The notes beneath the pieces are model-generated. The model did no database searches. It had not been told where the DNA came from and saw only the letters and a list, made by a program, of their open reading frames with translations. A DNA stretch of 64,000 bases, from positions 27,411,438 through 27,475,437 of the forward strand of contig JAGTTD010000001.1 in NCBI GenBank assembly GCA_018398585.1. The letters run 5' to 3'. Below are positions 50,849 to 61,886 of the stretch, one piece after another (positions within the stretch are counted from its first letter, which is position 1; every line of letters starts with the position of its first letter). This DNA is from Simmondsia chinensis. Lineage: Eukaryota; Streptophyta; Magnoliopsida; Caryophyllales; Simmondsiaceae. Both the position numbers and the translations under genes were made by a program.

Positions 50849-53800
50849 GTGGATTACCAGAACGTAATTGCCGGCCATTCGTTGATGATTAGGACTAGGA
50901 GTTCTGGTGCCCTCGACCATGAGAAACCAGAAGGCTTAACCATGATTGGATCCCTACTTAAGCATCTTCTTGAGCAAAGTCCCATATCTCAAAAGGATGA
51001 ACCAAGTCAAAGCCACGGCTGCGAAAGTGGTGGTAATGATGACATCCCAGAAGATGAACGTATGGGGCTTAATGGTTATTCCTTGTGGACCAAAGAGTCC
51101 AACAAACAATGTGAGAAAACGTGCTAAAATACAGCGCAATCAAGCGACTCAGCTTGAAAACACTTCCTCCATGAAAGCCGTAATTAACGACATTGGACCC
51201 TGTATGAATGAAAGGCTTCACCAAGAAACTAATAAAGTGTTAGTTGAAATGAACTCAACCTTGTCCTCTACTGCTACTCTTATTGCTAAAGACATGGCTA
51301 GACAAACGGTGATTGAAGTTGAACCTATCTTCGTTAGACAGGATGAGATTCATAATGGCTTGGTCCAAGCCATTAGGGAGGATATCAGGCAGCTTCGGCC
51401 TATAACTATTCCATTAGTACTAGCTAGATACCCTTGTGAGATGCCCTCGAGCTCATAGTTACTAGCTGCTCAGGCTGACTACAATGTCCGAGAGAACAGA
51501 AAACATAGCTGTGGATAACCTAGGTGTTACCCGCTTGGAGTCTAGAAATAGAAATGACAACATGCCCCTTGAGGTTGTTGGGCCTTTGAATCAGAGTTTC
51601 TCTCTGACTGTGAGGGACCTTAATGCCAGTATGTTGGTGTTACCTATCCTCAAGATAGGAGGCATATCCATTCTACCCTCCTCAGGTGGTAGAGGTTTCC
51701 CCAAGGGGTACTCAAGGCCTTGAAGTAAGAGTGCAAGGTTAGGTCCCTACTTTCCTGAACTAGACTTCTTATCCTAAATCTCTTCATACTTATCATACTG
51801 AAGAAGGGGGGGGGGGGGGGGGGGGGGGGGGTGGTCTACTTCCTCAGGACCATGACTTGGGGAGGCAAGGATGAACCAACAGCTGGCAAACACTGGTGTG
51901 CTTCTAGGCATGCCACGTAACCCAGGTCCTACTAGAGCATACTTCATGGCTAACCAAGCACATATCCAATATGATCAAGGGAATCACCCAGGGTTTGCAG
52001 GGTAACAAATATTTTCACATCCAATTGTGATGGTTGCACAGGGATATCCTGCAGATCCCCCTCAAGATCCTTATCTGCTTGGGGGGTAATGGTAGGCGCA
52101 TAATCATGTGCCTAACCTACCCCCTCCAAGACCAATTGCTCGTCCTTATTGAGCAAATGTATGGGTCGGGTCTCACAAGGATCAACAGACCCTTTTATAG
52201 TGAACCTTACCCTGACTATATAGACAGGGATAACCCTTTTCCTTGAGGATACAAAATCCCCGAGTTTACCCTCTTTTGAGGGGAAGGGACTATTTTCACC
52301 CTCGAGCACTTGGCATGATTTAATTGCCAATGTAGAGAAGCAGCGGATAACTAATATCTCCAATTAAGGCTATTCTCTAGCTCATTAACTAGGACCACTT
52401 TCTAGTGGTATATCAGTCTGCCCTCTTATTCAATATATTGTTGGGACGATATGGCCAAGCAATTCCTGGCCCAATTTCTGAGAATGGAATTAGGAACTTC
52501 CATGTCACACTTGGCTCGATTGAGACAGAAGCCTAGCGCACCGGTGGAAGACTAAATTAATCGGTTCAAAAGAGCCCGGTTGAAATTTACTGTAGCCCTT
52601 CCTAAAGTTGAGTACGCCAAGTTGGCTTAAAATAGTTTGGATATTGAATTCGGGAAGAAGTTCGAAGGCTCTAACTTTACCACACTTCTTAAGCTGGCAG
52701 AATATGCCGCTAGATACGAGGCCGTCTTAAAAGAAGAAAGCCTTAAGAAAATAGCGCGTAAGGGACTTACATGATCAATTTAATCGAGGAGGAAGAAGAT
52801 CCTCCATACGAGATTGACGTTGCTGAATACGTCAAAGGAGCTCCCATGGTTTGTAATCCTTTGATCAAGAAGGATATTAAAGCCAGGAAGTCTTATCAGT
52901 CCGAGGACTTGAGAAAGTATTTTTTTAACCTCTCCAGAGCTGATGTAACATTCGATTGGCTTAAGGAAAATAACAAACTCAAGATTAAGGGTAATCACAG
53001 AAAACCTGATCCCAACTTTAACAAGGGAAAGGTGTACTGTAAGTGACACGATTCATTGACTCATTCAACAAAGAATTGCATGATCTTTAAAAACATGGTT
53101 TGGGATGCCATAAAAGCAAAAGAATTGACCTTCCTGGGAGAAGGGCAAATGGGAGTCGACAAAGACCCCTTCCCTAGTCCTGTCCAGGTCAAGGTAGTTG
53201 AGGTGGTAACATAAAGGCCAAACTAATGGCGGCTCTTTATGCAAGATGAATGCAGGAAAAGATGATATGGTTGTGGCCAATGCTTTGTTTTATAGGCTGC
53301 TGAAATCAGGAACACTAAAGTTCCTTCAAACCACGTTGAGATTGCTAGAAGATTTCTATAAATGGCACATCACGGCTAAACACTCTACACATGATTGTGG
53401 AATGTTCAGAAGGTTCATAAAGAAGCAGTTAGAGGAAGGTACCATTCTCCTCTCTAAGGAAGAAGAGTCAGCCATGGCGATTCTCACAGATGATCATTGG
53501 TAGACAGTCTTTGCTTCTAAGAAACATGCATCAAGGAAACTCAAGCGCCTCATCCACGACCTCTGTGGGGGTAGTGGCCATAAGCTAGTATTTGAAATGA
53601 AAAGTTAAACCTTCTTCCAAAGAAAAAGCTAGCTCCTCCGACAAAGATATCATCGTCAGGGCTTTCTCAAGGCTTTGTGCCAAAGACTTAAATCATCTTG
53701 AGGACAGGGCATCCTAAGGGGAATCAAAAGTACACCTTACTGGACATGGACACCAATTTGGAACCATGGCAGTCAGGATATCAGCACTTTGGCATTAGGT

Positions 53801-54411
53801 TCAGTAATGTGTGGAGCAGGAATCACCTTGATCAAGAGGCATTTAGTCCTTCTAACCTTTCTCAGACTCAAAAAAGGAGGTAGCTGCACAAAAAGCAAGC
53901 TCAGTGAAGAATTACGCTTGATTCGTGCTTGACCAGGCTCTTTGTAGAAGAGGCCAGGGTCCGTACGGGCAAACAAACCGAGCGTATGGTTCTTAATGAG
54001 CCAACGGCTTAATCCAAACCTTCTAACACATGAAAAGGGCCAGCTCACAAGAAGCTCGAGAGATGGGCTAGTTCCTCATCATCTAAAGGGCGAGAATCTT
54101 GGTGGGATCAACTTGCCAAAGACCCCCTAGTTCTGAAATCTGCTAAGGAAGAAGAGGAATACTTCCCTCTTAGCATAAATTTAGTGGAACCTCTGGACCA
54201 TGTCAACTCAACATGGTCTGAGATCAAGAATGATTTCCATGAAGAAGATTTCCCCAACCTATGGAGGAATCTCGAATCCCAGAGGTTGATCTCAAGGACC
54301 ACCTTTAAGAGCAGGACAACTAATGGCGGTCATGAATAGCGAAATCAGGACACACTCATGATTGACAGCCCCTAGAAGGGGACAAACCAAGGGATTCAGA
54401 TACAATTTGGG
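50849..54411 (+). pseudogene. Gypsy-B gag
   Basis: N-terminal segment MDYQNVIAGHSLMIRTRSSG with an acidic ESGGNDDIPEDER stretch, then MKAVINDIGPCMNERLHQET (51171-51458). The gag domain runs from about 52230 (KIPEFT, with FSGDE degraded) through GTSMSHLARLRQKP and EYVKGAPMVCNPLIKKDIKA (52771-53046). A Cys/His motif C..HD..THSTKNC at 53038-53080 and a second one, HSTHDCGMFRRFIKKQLEEG (53380-53440), resemble the nucleic-acid-binding knuckles of Tat gag. The region from 53700 (GHPKGNQKYTLLDMDTNLEP) to 54400 is the gag-protease linker. Frame breaks are numerous and a 26-base G run at 51806 adds another. Confidence 0.8.
51806..51831. repeat. Poly-G homopolymer, 26 G
   Basis: In gag, in the sense orientation. 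It is the only one of the six long C/G runs that is G on the plus strand. Confidence 0.95.
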
Positions 54412-54912
54412 ATGCTTCCAAAAAAGGTTGATGTCAAAACTACTTTACTCCTTCCCTTAGAGTTCATGGAAGCTTATGCTAAAGAAGGTCTCGAGGGTGA
54501 TGTAATAGCATCAGATGAGGAGCCTCAAGTGGAGCTTGTAGCTGAAGTAGCGGCCACTAAAGGTACACTCAACCCTTTGTCTTTTAAGTTCAATGCTACA
54601 ATATCCAAATTGCCTGATGATTCACTTGACATAGTGAAGATAATGTTTGATGGGCCTATTACCTCCAATAAACACATCAAGTGCCTATACATCAAGGCTA
54701 AATTTAATGGCATACTAGTCAATAGGGTCTTGGTCGATAATAGTGCATCCATCAACACGTTGCCTTCATATATGTTGGGGGTCATTGGTAAGTCTCGAGA
54801 AGACTTCATCACTTCAGATGTGACAATCTATCGCTTTTTTGGAGCTACTACCAAATCTGAAGGAGTCATCCCAACTGACTTAACTGTTGGTGGCTTAAGC
54901 AATTTGACAGCT
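54412..54912 (+). pseudogene. Gypsy-B protease, N-terminal part
   Basis: A 167-codon open frame covering the linker (TLLLPLEFMEAYAKEGLEGD) and the retropepsin core VLVDNSASINTLPSYMLG with D-N-S at the active site, as in Gypsy-A. It runs to GGLSNLTA, where the solo LTR interrupts. The frame remains open across the part, so this is one of the least decayed regions of the element. Continuation is at 56318. Confidence 0.85.
54908..54912. repeat. Target site duplication CAGCT, left copy
   Basis: Matches CAGCT at 56318-56322. Excising the insert with one copy rejoins the protease frame. Confidence 0.92.
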
Positions 54913-56317
54913 TAATAAGTCCAATTTAGTATACAATTATTCATATCTTTTAGGTTCAATTATCAATTATTTTACATTTGACTTTTATCGCTTTCGCTCT
55001 TTTTCGCTTCTACGGTTATTTCCTTGCAAAAACAATCATTTTATGCTAATTCTGGCAAGGTTTTTATCATCAACATCAAAAAATGGAAGCAAGATACATC
55101 GAACAAAAGCACAAAAAAGGGGCAAAAAACATCAAAGTTGCACGGTTAAGGGAGGACGAGCAAGATCATGTACAAGTTGTTACAACTTGCAATTTTGGGT
55201 AGTTCTTTGAACAAATCAAATGCAAGAATCACTTAAACAATTCATAAAAAACCTCAAGTTGATGCAAGTGACTGATTTTGTGCAGCCAAATTGAAGAAAA
55301 TTGAAAAAACAATAGCAACTTGTTGCAACTTGTGAAGCATGGGCGGCAAGGTGGTCAAATGAGGATGAAGTGTTTTATATTTTTATTTCATAAATTCCTA
55401 ACCTCATGTATTATAAATAGGGATGTTTTAGAAGTATTTTAGCATCATTCAAATGAGATTCAAAGCAAAAAAACATGTAGAGAAACCGTGAGGAAGAGGG
55501 AAGAAGAGAAGGAAGAGAGTTTGGTTTGTGATTATTTTTTCCAAGTTCTTTTCCATCCTTTTCTTCTTTAAAGTTCATGAAACTTGTTTTATTTTTGCTT
55601 TATGTTATGTCTGTCATGAACTAATTTTGTTTTTTCGAGGCTACAATGTAGCCTAAGTTATAATATACGCTCTTTTCTAATTCGAAGTATTCAAAGTTTA
55701 TTTATTATGTTGTTAGAGTGTTTGCTATTGTTCTTCATTCGTTTTGAATGCTTGATCACCATTCAAACCCCGTAATGATTCGTAATGAGTCCGAGAGGAG
55801 ATTTATAATGATTGCTAAAGTAAAAAAACACGACAAATTAAGCGAATACTAGAAATAGATTAACAATATTTGTGTGGTCTTAAGTGAAAACCATTAATCT
55901 GCAAAACTCTTTTCTTATTCAAATTTATGCAAGAGATTGATGAGTTAATATGTAAAAGAGTATGCTAAGTATTGCTCGAGAGAGAATATTTAGTAAATTA
56001 GGGTTTTTAACCATCAACATATAATAACAACTTGAATACTTAGAATAGAAAGCCGTATTGATGCAACTAGGTAAAATTAGATGTCTTAGATCTTATTAAA
56101 GATCAAAAACTTCTATAAAAAAAAAAATTTTAATTTTTTTGTTCTTTTAATTTTATTTTTTACATATTAAAACTTCAAATTTCGGTCTTTCAAATAGTAT
56201 TTAAATTAGTAATTTTGGTGCTCATTCAATAAAGAATCCTCGTGGGAACAATACTCTACTCACTTCTTTATTACTTAATACGATCTAGTGCACTTGCTAA
56301 GCAAACGCCATGCATCA
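54913..56317 (+). mobile_element. Solo Athila LTR inside Gypsy-B protease
   Basis: 1405 bp from TAATAAGTCCAATTTAGTAT to CCATGCATCA. It is homologous to the reverse complement of 21116-22543, including ATAATATACGCTC, TATTTAGTAAATTAGGGTTT and GTGGGAACAATACTCTACTC. A perfect 5-bp duplication flanks it, and no internal sequence remains, so it is the product of LTR-LTR recombination. Confidence 0.92.
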
Positions 56318-56828
56318 CAGCTTTCTTTGTGGTGGAAACTACTACGAGCTATAATGCTTTGCTAGGCAGAAATTGGCTACATGCCAATTAATGTATTTCA
56401 TCTTCACTTCACCAGTTGCTAATCTTATAGCAAATAATAGGCCATTCATAGCTTGCTCCAACTGCATTGAGGCAAAATTCTATAAAGATGGCGTGGGACC
56501 TCTAGATGTCAAAAGGACCAGTCCACAATCTACCAACAGTAAGACACGATAGCCATCCTTGACAACCCACTGACTGAAGCTGAGGTTTGTCAAGCAGATG
56601 TCGAGTCTGAAGACTTTGACTTCTGGGATGCATGAGGGCCCTTCTTAATGAACAAGACTTCCAAAGCACTCCAGAACCCCAAAGCAGATGCACCAAGACC
56701 TACCAATAATGGCCCAAGAGGCCATTTCCTTAGCATTAACAATGCTCATGGCTTGGCGCACTGAGGATCATCTTTGGATTGAATAGTCATTTAATGTTCT
56801 CCAAGTCCATGTAGCTCAAGAAAAAGAG
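56318..56828 (+). pseudogene. Gypsy-B protease C-terminal part and linker
   Basis: Resumes with FFVVETTTSYNALLGRNWLH after the solo LTR, the conserved retropepsin C-terminal block (LLGRxWLH). The linker that follows (FIACSNCIEAKF..., VGQ-like QADVESEDFDFWDA) parallels Gypsy-A and Gypsy-C and contains several stops. No catalytic residue is expected in this part. Confidence 0.75.
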
Positions 56829-58290
56829 TTGGAGCTCTCTGACTTAAGAGTAGCACTAACCAAGATGAAGGATCTAAGGGTTGAAGTCCAAGACCCCGTC
56901 CTTGAGGTGAATATGGGTTCAATAGCAGACCGAAGTCCTACTTATCTGAGCACTCTGCTTTTTGACAAGCAGAGAGAGCAGTACCTAACTTTGCTTCATG
57001 AATTCAAGGACTACTTCACTTGGGACCATCATGAAATGCCTGGCTTAGACAAAGAAGTGGTAGAGCATAGGTTTCCTGTAAAGCCAGGCTCGAGGGCCAT
57101 CATTCAGGCCTAGAGAAGGATATCCCCAGAAGTCATTAATTTGGTCAAGGAAGAGATTGAGAGACTACAAAAAGCCAAATTCATTTGAACCGTCAAGCAC
57201 GTTAAATGGCTGGCAAATATTGTCCCTATCATTAAAAAGAATTTCAAAATCAGGGTCTATATTAATTTTAGAGATTTGAATGCAGCCACTGTAAAGGACA
57301 AATACCCAATGCCTATCGCTGATGTGCTCATTGACTCAGCCTCAAGGCATGAGGTTTTGTCCTTTATGGATGGCTACTGCAGCTACTACAAAGTTATGAT
57401 TCCTTCAAAAACACTCACAACACAGCATTCAACTGTCCTAGGTTAATAAGAATGTTCGAATTGGTGGCCATGCCCTTTAGTTTAAAGAACACTGGAGCCA
57501 CATACCAAAGAGCCATGAACATGATTTTTTTATGACCTCATTGGCAAAACCATGGAAGTCTATATAGATGACAGCATGGTCAAATCAAAATCCCAAGACA
57601 AACACTTGGAGGACTTAAGAGGTGCGTTCCTTAGAATAATGGCCCATAACCTCAAGATGAATCCATTAAAATGTGCTTTTGGCGTACGAGCTGGAAATTT
57701 TTTTGGTTTTCTGGTATATCAAAGGGGCACTGAGGTGGATATTAATAAGACTAAGGCCATCCAATAGGCCAAGCAGCTTCCAATAGAAAGGAGTTTCAAC
57801 ACTTCATTGGGTGGGTTAACTGCTTAAGATATTTTATCTCGGATGTCGCAGGATAAACAGAAGTCTTCTCTCCACTGTTCAAACTTAAGTCTAAGAAGGA
57901 CTTCAAGTGGAAGGAGCCACATCAAGCAGCCTTCGAGGCCATCAAGGAATAATTGATTAGGCCACCAGTACTTATTCCACCTATGCAGGGCAAACCTTTG
58001 AAGATCTATGTCTCTACTTCTCAGGAATCTATTCGTTGTTTGCTTGTACAGGACAATGAGCAAGGTTTTTAACAAGTTGTGTTCTACCTTAGCCATTCCC
58101 TAAATGAATGTAAAATAAAGTATTCCTCAATTGAAAAATTGTGTCTGTCGCTGTTCTATGCATTAACAAAATTGAGACATTATTTATTGGCGTTTACTAT
58201 ATATGTAGTTGCCCAGACAATTGTCCACAAATACATGCTAGATAGACCATTTTTAAGAGAGACTGAATAACTGGAGCTTAGCTCTACTTC
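56829..58290 (+). pseudogene. Gypsy-B reverse transcriptase and gypsy RNase H
   Basis: 56829-57113 precedes the fingers domain (HEFKDYFTWDHHEMPGLDKE). Then come EVINLVKEEIERLQKAKFI, VPIIKKNFKIRVYINFRDLN, KDKYPMPIADVLIDSA and SFMDGYCSYYKVMIPS (57120-57415), which holds the first active-site Asp region. After frameshifts, MEVYIDDSMVKSKSQDKHLE (57552) has the YxDD active site, and NPLKCAFGVRAGNFFGFLVY follows. RNase H continues from about 57880: PHQAAFEAIKE, RPPVLIPPMQGKPLKIYVST, VVFYLSHSLNECKIKYSSIE. At least five stops or shifts make it inactive. This whole reverse transcriptase is missing in Gypsy-C. Confidence 0.85.
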
Positions 58291-58406
58291 AATTTGAATT
58301 GGTTTATGTCTCAGAAAAGTCAATAAAGGAACAAGCTTTTGCAAACTTTTTAGCTGACCACCCAAACATCCACACTGGCTTAAACGATGAGCCAGATTAG
58401 CTTCTA

Positions 58407-58770
58407 GTGGTAGAAGTGGTTCCTTGGAAACTATTCTTTGATGGTTCAAGAACCAATTCAAGTGCTAGAGTTGGAATTATGATAGAATCCCCCGATGGGA
58501 TCATCACTAAATTGGCTGTCACCTTGGCCTTTAAACTCTTTTGGAAATGCAAGTCCTCAATGTTAACATCAAGGGGGATTCGTAGTTGTAATTTGCCAAG
58601 TAAAAGGGGAATTTTAATGTTTGAGTGATACTTTGAATCGATACCTATCAATAGTACAAAAGCTATGGGGTAAATTTGATGGTGTGCAGTTTGAACATAT
58701 TCCCAAGGAAAAGAGTAAGGCAGCCAACCACTTGGCTCAGTTGGCATCGAGGTGTAAATTTCAAAAGACT
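58407..58770 (+). pseudogene. Gypsy-B second RNase H with internal deletion
   Basis: WKLFFDGSRTNSSARVGIMI (58430) carries the first catalytic Asp. Compared with Gypsy-C (36000 region), about 60 bp encoding NNMAEYKAIIIGL, with the catalytic Glu, are absent, and a shift follows. It continues LNRYLSIVQKLWGKFDGVQF and EHIPKEKSKAANHLAQLAS (58630-58760), where the final acidic position of RADxLAxLAS is Asn. The domain is therefore dead, in contrast to the Gypsy-C copy. Confidence 0.8.
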
Positions 58771-60230
58771 TGGTGTGAAGAAATCATGGTCATCAAGACA
58801 AAGGTTTTGGATCATGACATTAAGTACACTAAGTCCTTTGCCCTCGTAAATGAAGACAGGCCAAGTAGACACTTGGAGTACTATGAAGCAAATCAAACCA
58901 TTCTAAGGCAACAAGAGGATTGGAGAAGGCCTTTGGTGGACTACCTCAAGAACCCTCAAGATTACATTAAGGACAAAAAGATGAAAATGAGAGTCATAGA
59001 TTCCATTTGGACGGGGAGTTTGCTGAGTTATATAAAAGGAATGCTGGTGGAGTGCTTCTCAAGTGCCTTGACTTGGACGAAGCACTACTAGTGATGGTAG
59101 GAGCCCATGAGGGTATATGTGGATCCCATCTAGTTGAAACAAAATAGATTGGCTCATCAGACTTTATGGCTACTACTAACCATCAATGATGGATGATTGC
59201 ATAAAGTATGCCAGGGGATCCAAAGCATGCCAAATACATGGACATGTGCGAAGAGTCCCTACTGCTGAGATGCATGCTATTGTCAAACCGTGGCCATTTA
59301 GAGGTTGTGTAATGGACATCATAGGGGAGATTAACCCTCCTTCTAGTAAACAACACTCTTGCATTTTTGTGACTACTGACTATTTCACAAAATGGGCTGA
59401 GGCTAAGCCATATAGGAGCGTCAATCAGCAGGATGTGATTGACTTTATCAAAGGGTACATCCTTTGTAGGTTTGGTATCCCAGTGAACATTACAGTGGAC
59501 CAAGCTAGAGTGTTTAAAGGAGCTAAGGTTAAGGAGTTTACCAAGAGTTTTAACATAGAAATCTTGAACTCAACACCTTATTATGTTGAAGCTAATGGCC
59601 AGGCAAATTAAACCAACAAAATTCCGAAAGCCAATGTTGAAAAGATGATTGAGGATATCCCAGGAAGTGGCATGAATTGCTACTAGATGCCCTTTAGGCT
59701 TACAGGGCATCTAAATGAGATGTAACTTGGATAACTCCCTTCCATTTGACTTATGGCCATTATGGTGTGCTCCCACTGGAAGTAATGGTTCAGTATATTA
59801 GACTAGCTCATCAAGCGAGGTTTTTTTAACTTGAGTATGAGCAGTACATGATGGATGAGCTTACTGACTTAGACCAAGAAAGGCTTGATGGCCTTCATGA
59901 GTTGGAGACAAAAGAAAAGAGTAGCCAAAGCCTACAACGAAAAGGTCAAACCTAGGTCTTTTAACTTAGGGGATCTCATCTAGAAAGTGGTTTTACCCAT
60001 TGGCCAAGGATTGCATCTTTGGGAAATGGTCTCCAAAATGGGAGGGCTTATTTAGAGTCATAGATATATTAAGAGGTAATGCCTATCTCCTCCAAGACCT
60101 AGATGGAAGAACTCACCCGAGGGCCATCAATAATAGGTTCTTATAAAAATATATGCCACCAGTTTGGGATTCTAATAAGAAGGTCAGTATGTATAGGTTC
60201 CTAGAGCTATGGGCTCAATTTTAGTACCAA
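58771..60230 (+). pseudogene. Gypsy-B integrase
   Basis: Spacer and zinc-binding region (WCEEIMVIKTKVLDHDIKYT, then DCIKYARGSKACQIHGHVRR at 59192) with the second Cys pair reduced (SKAC for CxxC). The core: GCVMDIIGEINPPSSKQHSC, TDYFTKWAEAKPYRSVNQQD, PVNITVDQARVFKGAKVKEF; the two Asp residues are kept. NGQAN followed by a stop stands in place of NGQAExTNK, so the catalytic Glu is lost. The C-terminal part continues to about 60230 (KWSPKWEG-like and RAINNRFL blocks) with stops. Confidence 0.82.
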
Positions 60231-61068
60231 TGCCTTAAGGATCAACCTCATCATCCTTAAATTAAGACAAAAAAAAAAAAAGAAAAGAAAAGAACCACCA
60301 ATCTGAGAGACATATTGAGCAAAACGTCTATTTTATTAGTTATGGAAAGAGTACATGGCTTAGATAAGGAAAATTACAAGTGAGTAACTTGTACAGCCAA
60401 AATCTCTTTATAAGGACTAAAAATATCAAAAGAGTTCAATCCTAATCCTCACTAAGGATTTCTCTATTGAAAATAGTTTGTTGGTTGTGTAATTTAGTTC
60501 ACGATCAAGTGAAAGAGCTTCTTCTACAAGGGCTTGATTGTTCCTCTGAGCCTCCATGGTGGTCTCTTCGAGTCTTCCAACTAGTGAAACTTGGGAGGTA
60601 TGCTATTATCTCAATGAGAGCAACTCTTCTTTAAGGTGACTTAACCTCTCCATTAAACGATGGATCTTGTCTTCTAGACTTCTAATCCCTTGAGCTTGAT
60701 GGTCCTGGATCCTTCTTGCTGCTTGGAGCTCTTCAAATAGCAGCTGCAGACCACCTAAGCTAGCTAAACGCCTAAGGTTTCTAATGGCATCTTGGCAATG
60801 CCATTTCTTCTGAAGAAGGGCTAGGACTTTGCCTTCAAGAGTACCTCCTTAGGGACTTCGAGTTCCTAGGCAATAAAGGGAGCCACCTTTGGATCTTCTT
60901 TCAGGGAACTTATCACGGAAATGGCCTCATGAAAAGTGCCTCCTCAGCCAGGGTTAAAATAGGGAGATGTGTGATTTCTCTCAGCCATTAAGAGTTTGGG
61001 GGATTCTTGGTCCAGCTATTGGAAATCCAATCTACCACTTACTATAAACTTCCCTAAAGGAGAGGACA

Positions 61069-61093
61069 CCCCCCCCCCCCCCCCCCCCCCCCC
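61069..61093. repeat. Poly-C homopolymer, 25 C
   Basis: Inside the antisense ORF of Gypsy-B. The Gypsy-C equivalent (about 38470) is GATGTAGGGGCAGCC, without a run. Confidence 0.95.
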
Positions 61094-61844
61094 AACCTTG
61101 GGGAAGGATTGGCCCTAGGATGAGAGACCAAGAGTTCAACGACGAAAGAGTTAGGCAGATTTTGACTCTGGAGGACAACCAAGGTTAAAAAATTCCTTGA
61201 ACTCTGTGCCTCAATCTGAGGCAAAGAAGAACCTTTATTCGCATTGCTGCCACAGGACCTCCTATTGGTACATCCGTCATTGAAGTTTCAGCAGGTATCT
61301 CAACTGTTGGAACTGTTGCTTGCTCTTTAACTGCTGGAACACTTTCTTCGTAGCGGGTTTCTGGAGAATGATGCTTGTATGTTTGAGCCAAATATGGTTT
61401 AGAACATCAAGAATAGAGAAACCGAAAAGACCCTTACCTTCAGTAATCTCTTCAGTATAGACTGGACCGCCTAGGAGAAGGAATGGAGCCTGCACAGGTT
61501 CATGGCACAGGATAACTAGGGAAGAAACCGCTTCAGGGGGGTGACTTGCGATTAGCTCCATAGTAGAGACAGCCATATGACCTTCTTCTTCAATACTCGA
61601 GCTCAATGACTAAGTGTCCTGATAGGGCTCTGGGACAATTTCTTGAGATGGACAATCTGGGATCTCCACAATATATGAAGCTAGCTCTTCTTATGGCTAT
61701 TAAAGACCATGTTAGAAGCTGCTTTAGCAAGGATGAATGAGAATACCAATTAAGAAAGGATAATACCTCCTATACAGGGAACCTGGCTCTTCTTTTTCTC
61801 ACAAGTTGTGAGATGTGTACCTCTTCTTCATCTTATTCTTCGTC

Positions 61845-61886
61845 TTCTTCTTCTTCTTCTTCTTCTTCTTCTTCTTCTTCTTCTTC
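61845..61886. repeat. (TTC)14 microsatellite
   Basis: Fourteen TTC units followed by TGCTGTTGCTGCTGCTGC. On the minus strand it reads as Ala-rich then Glu-rich sequence in the antisense ORF, parallel to 39177-39212 of Gypsy-C. Confidence 0.9.
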
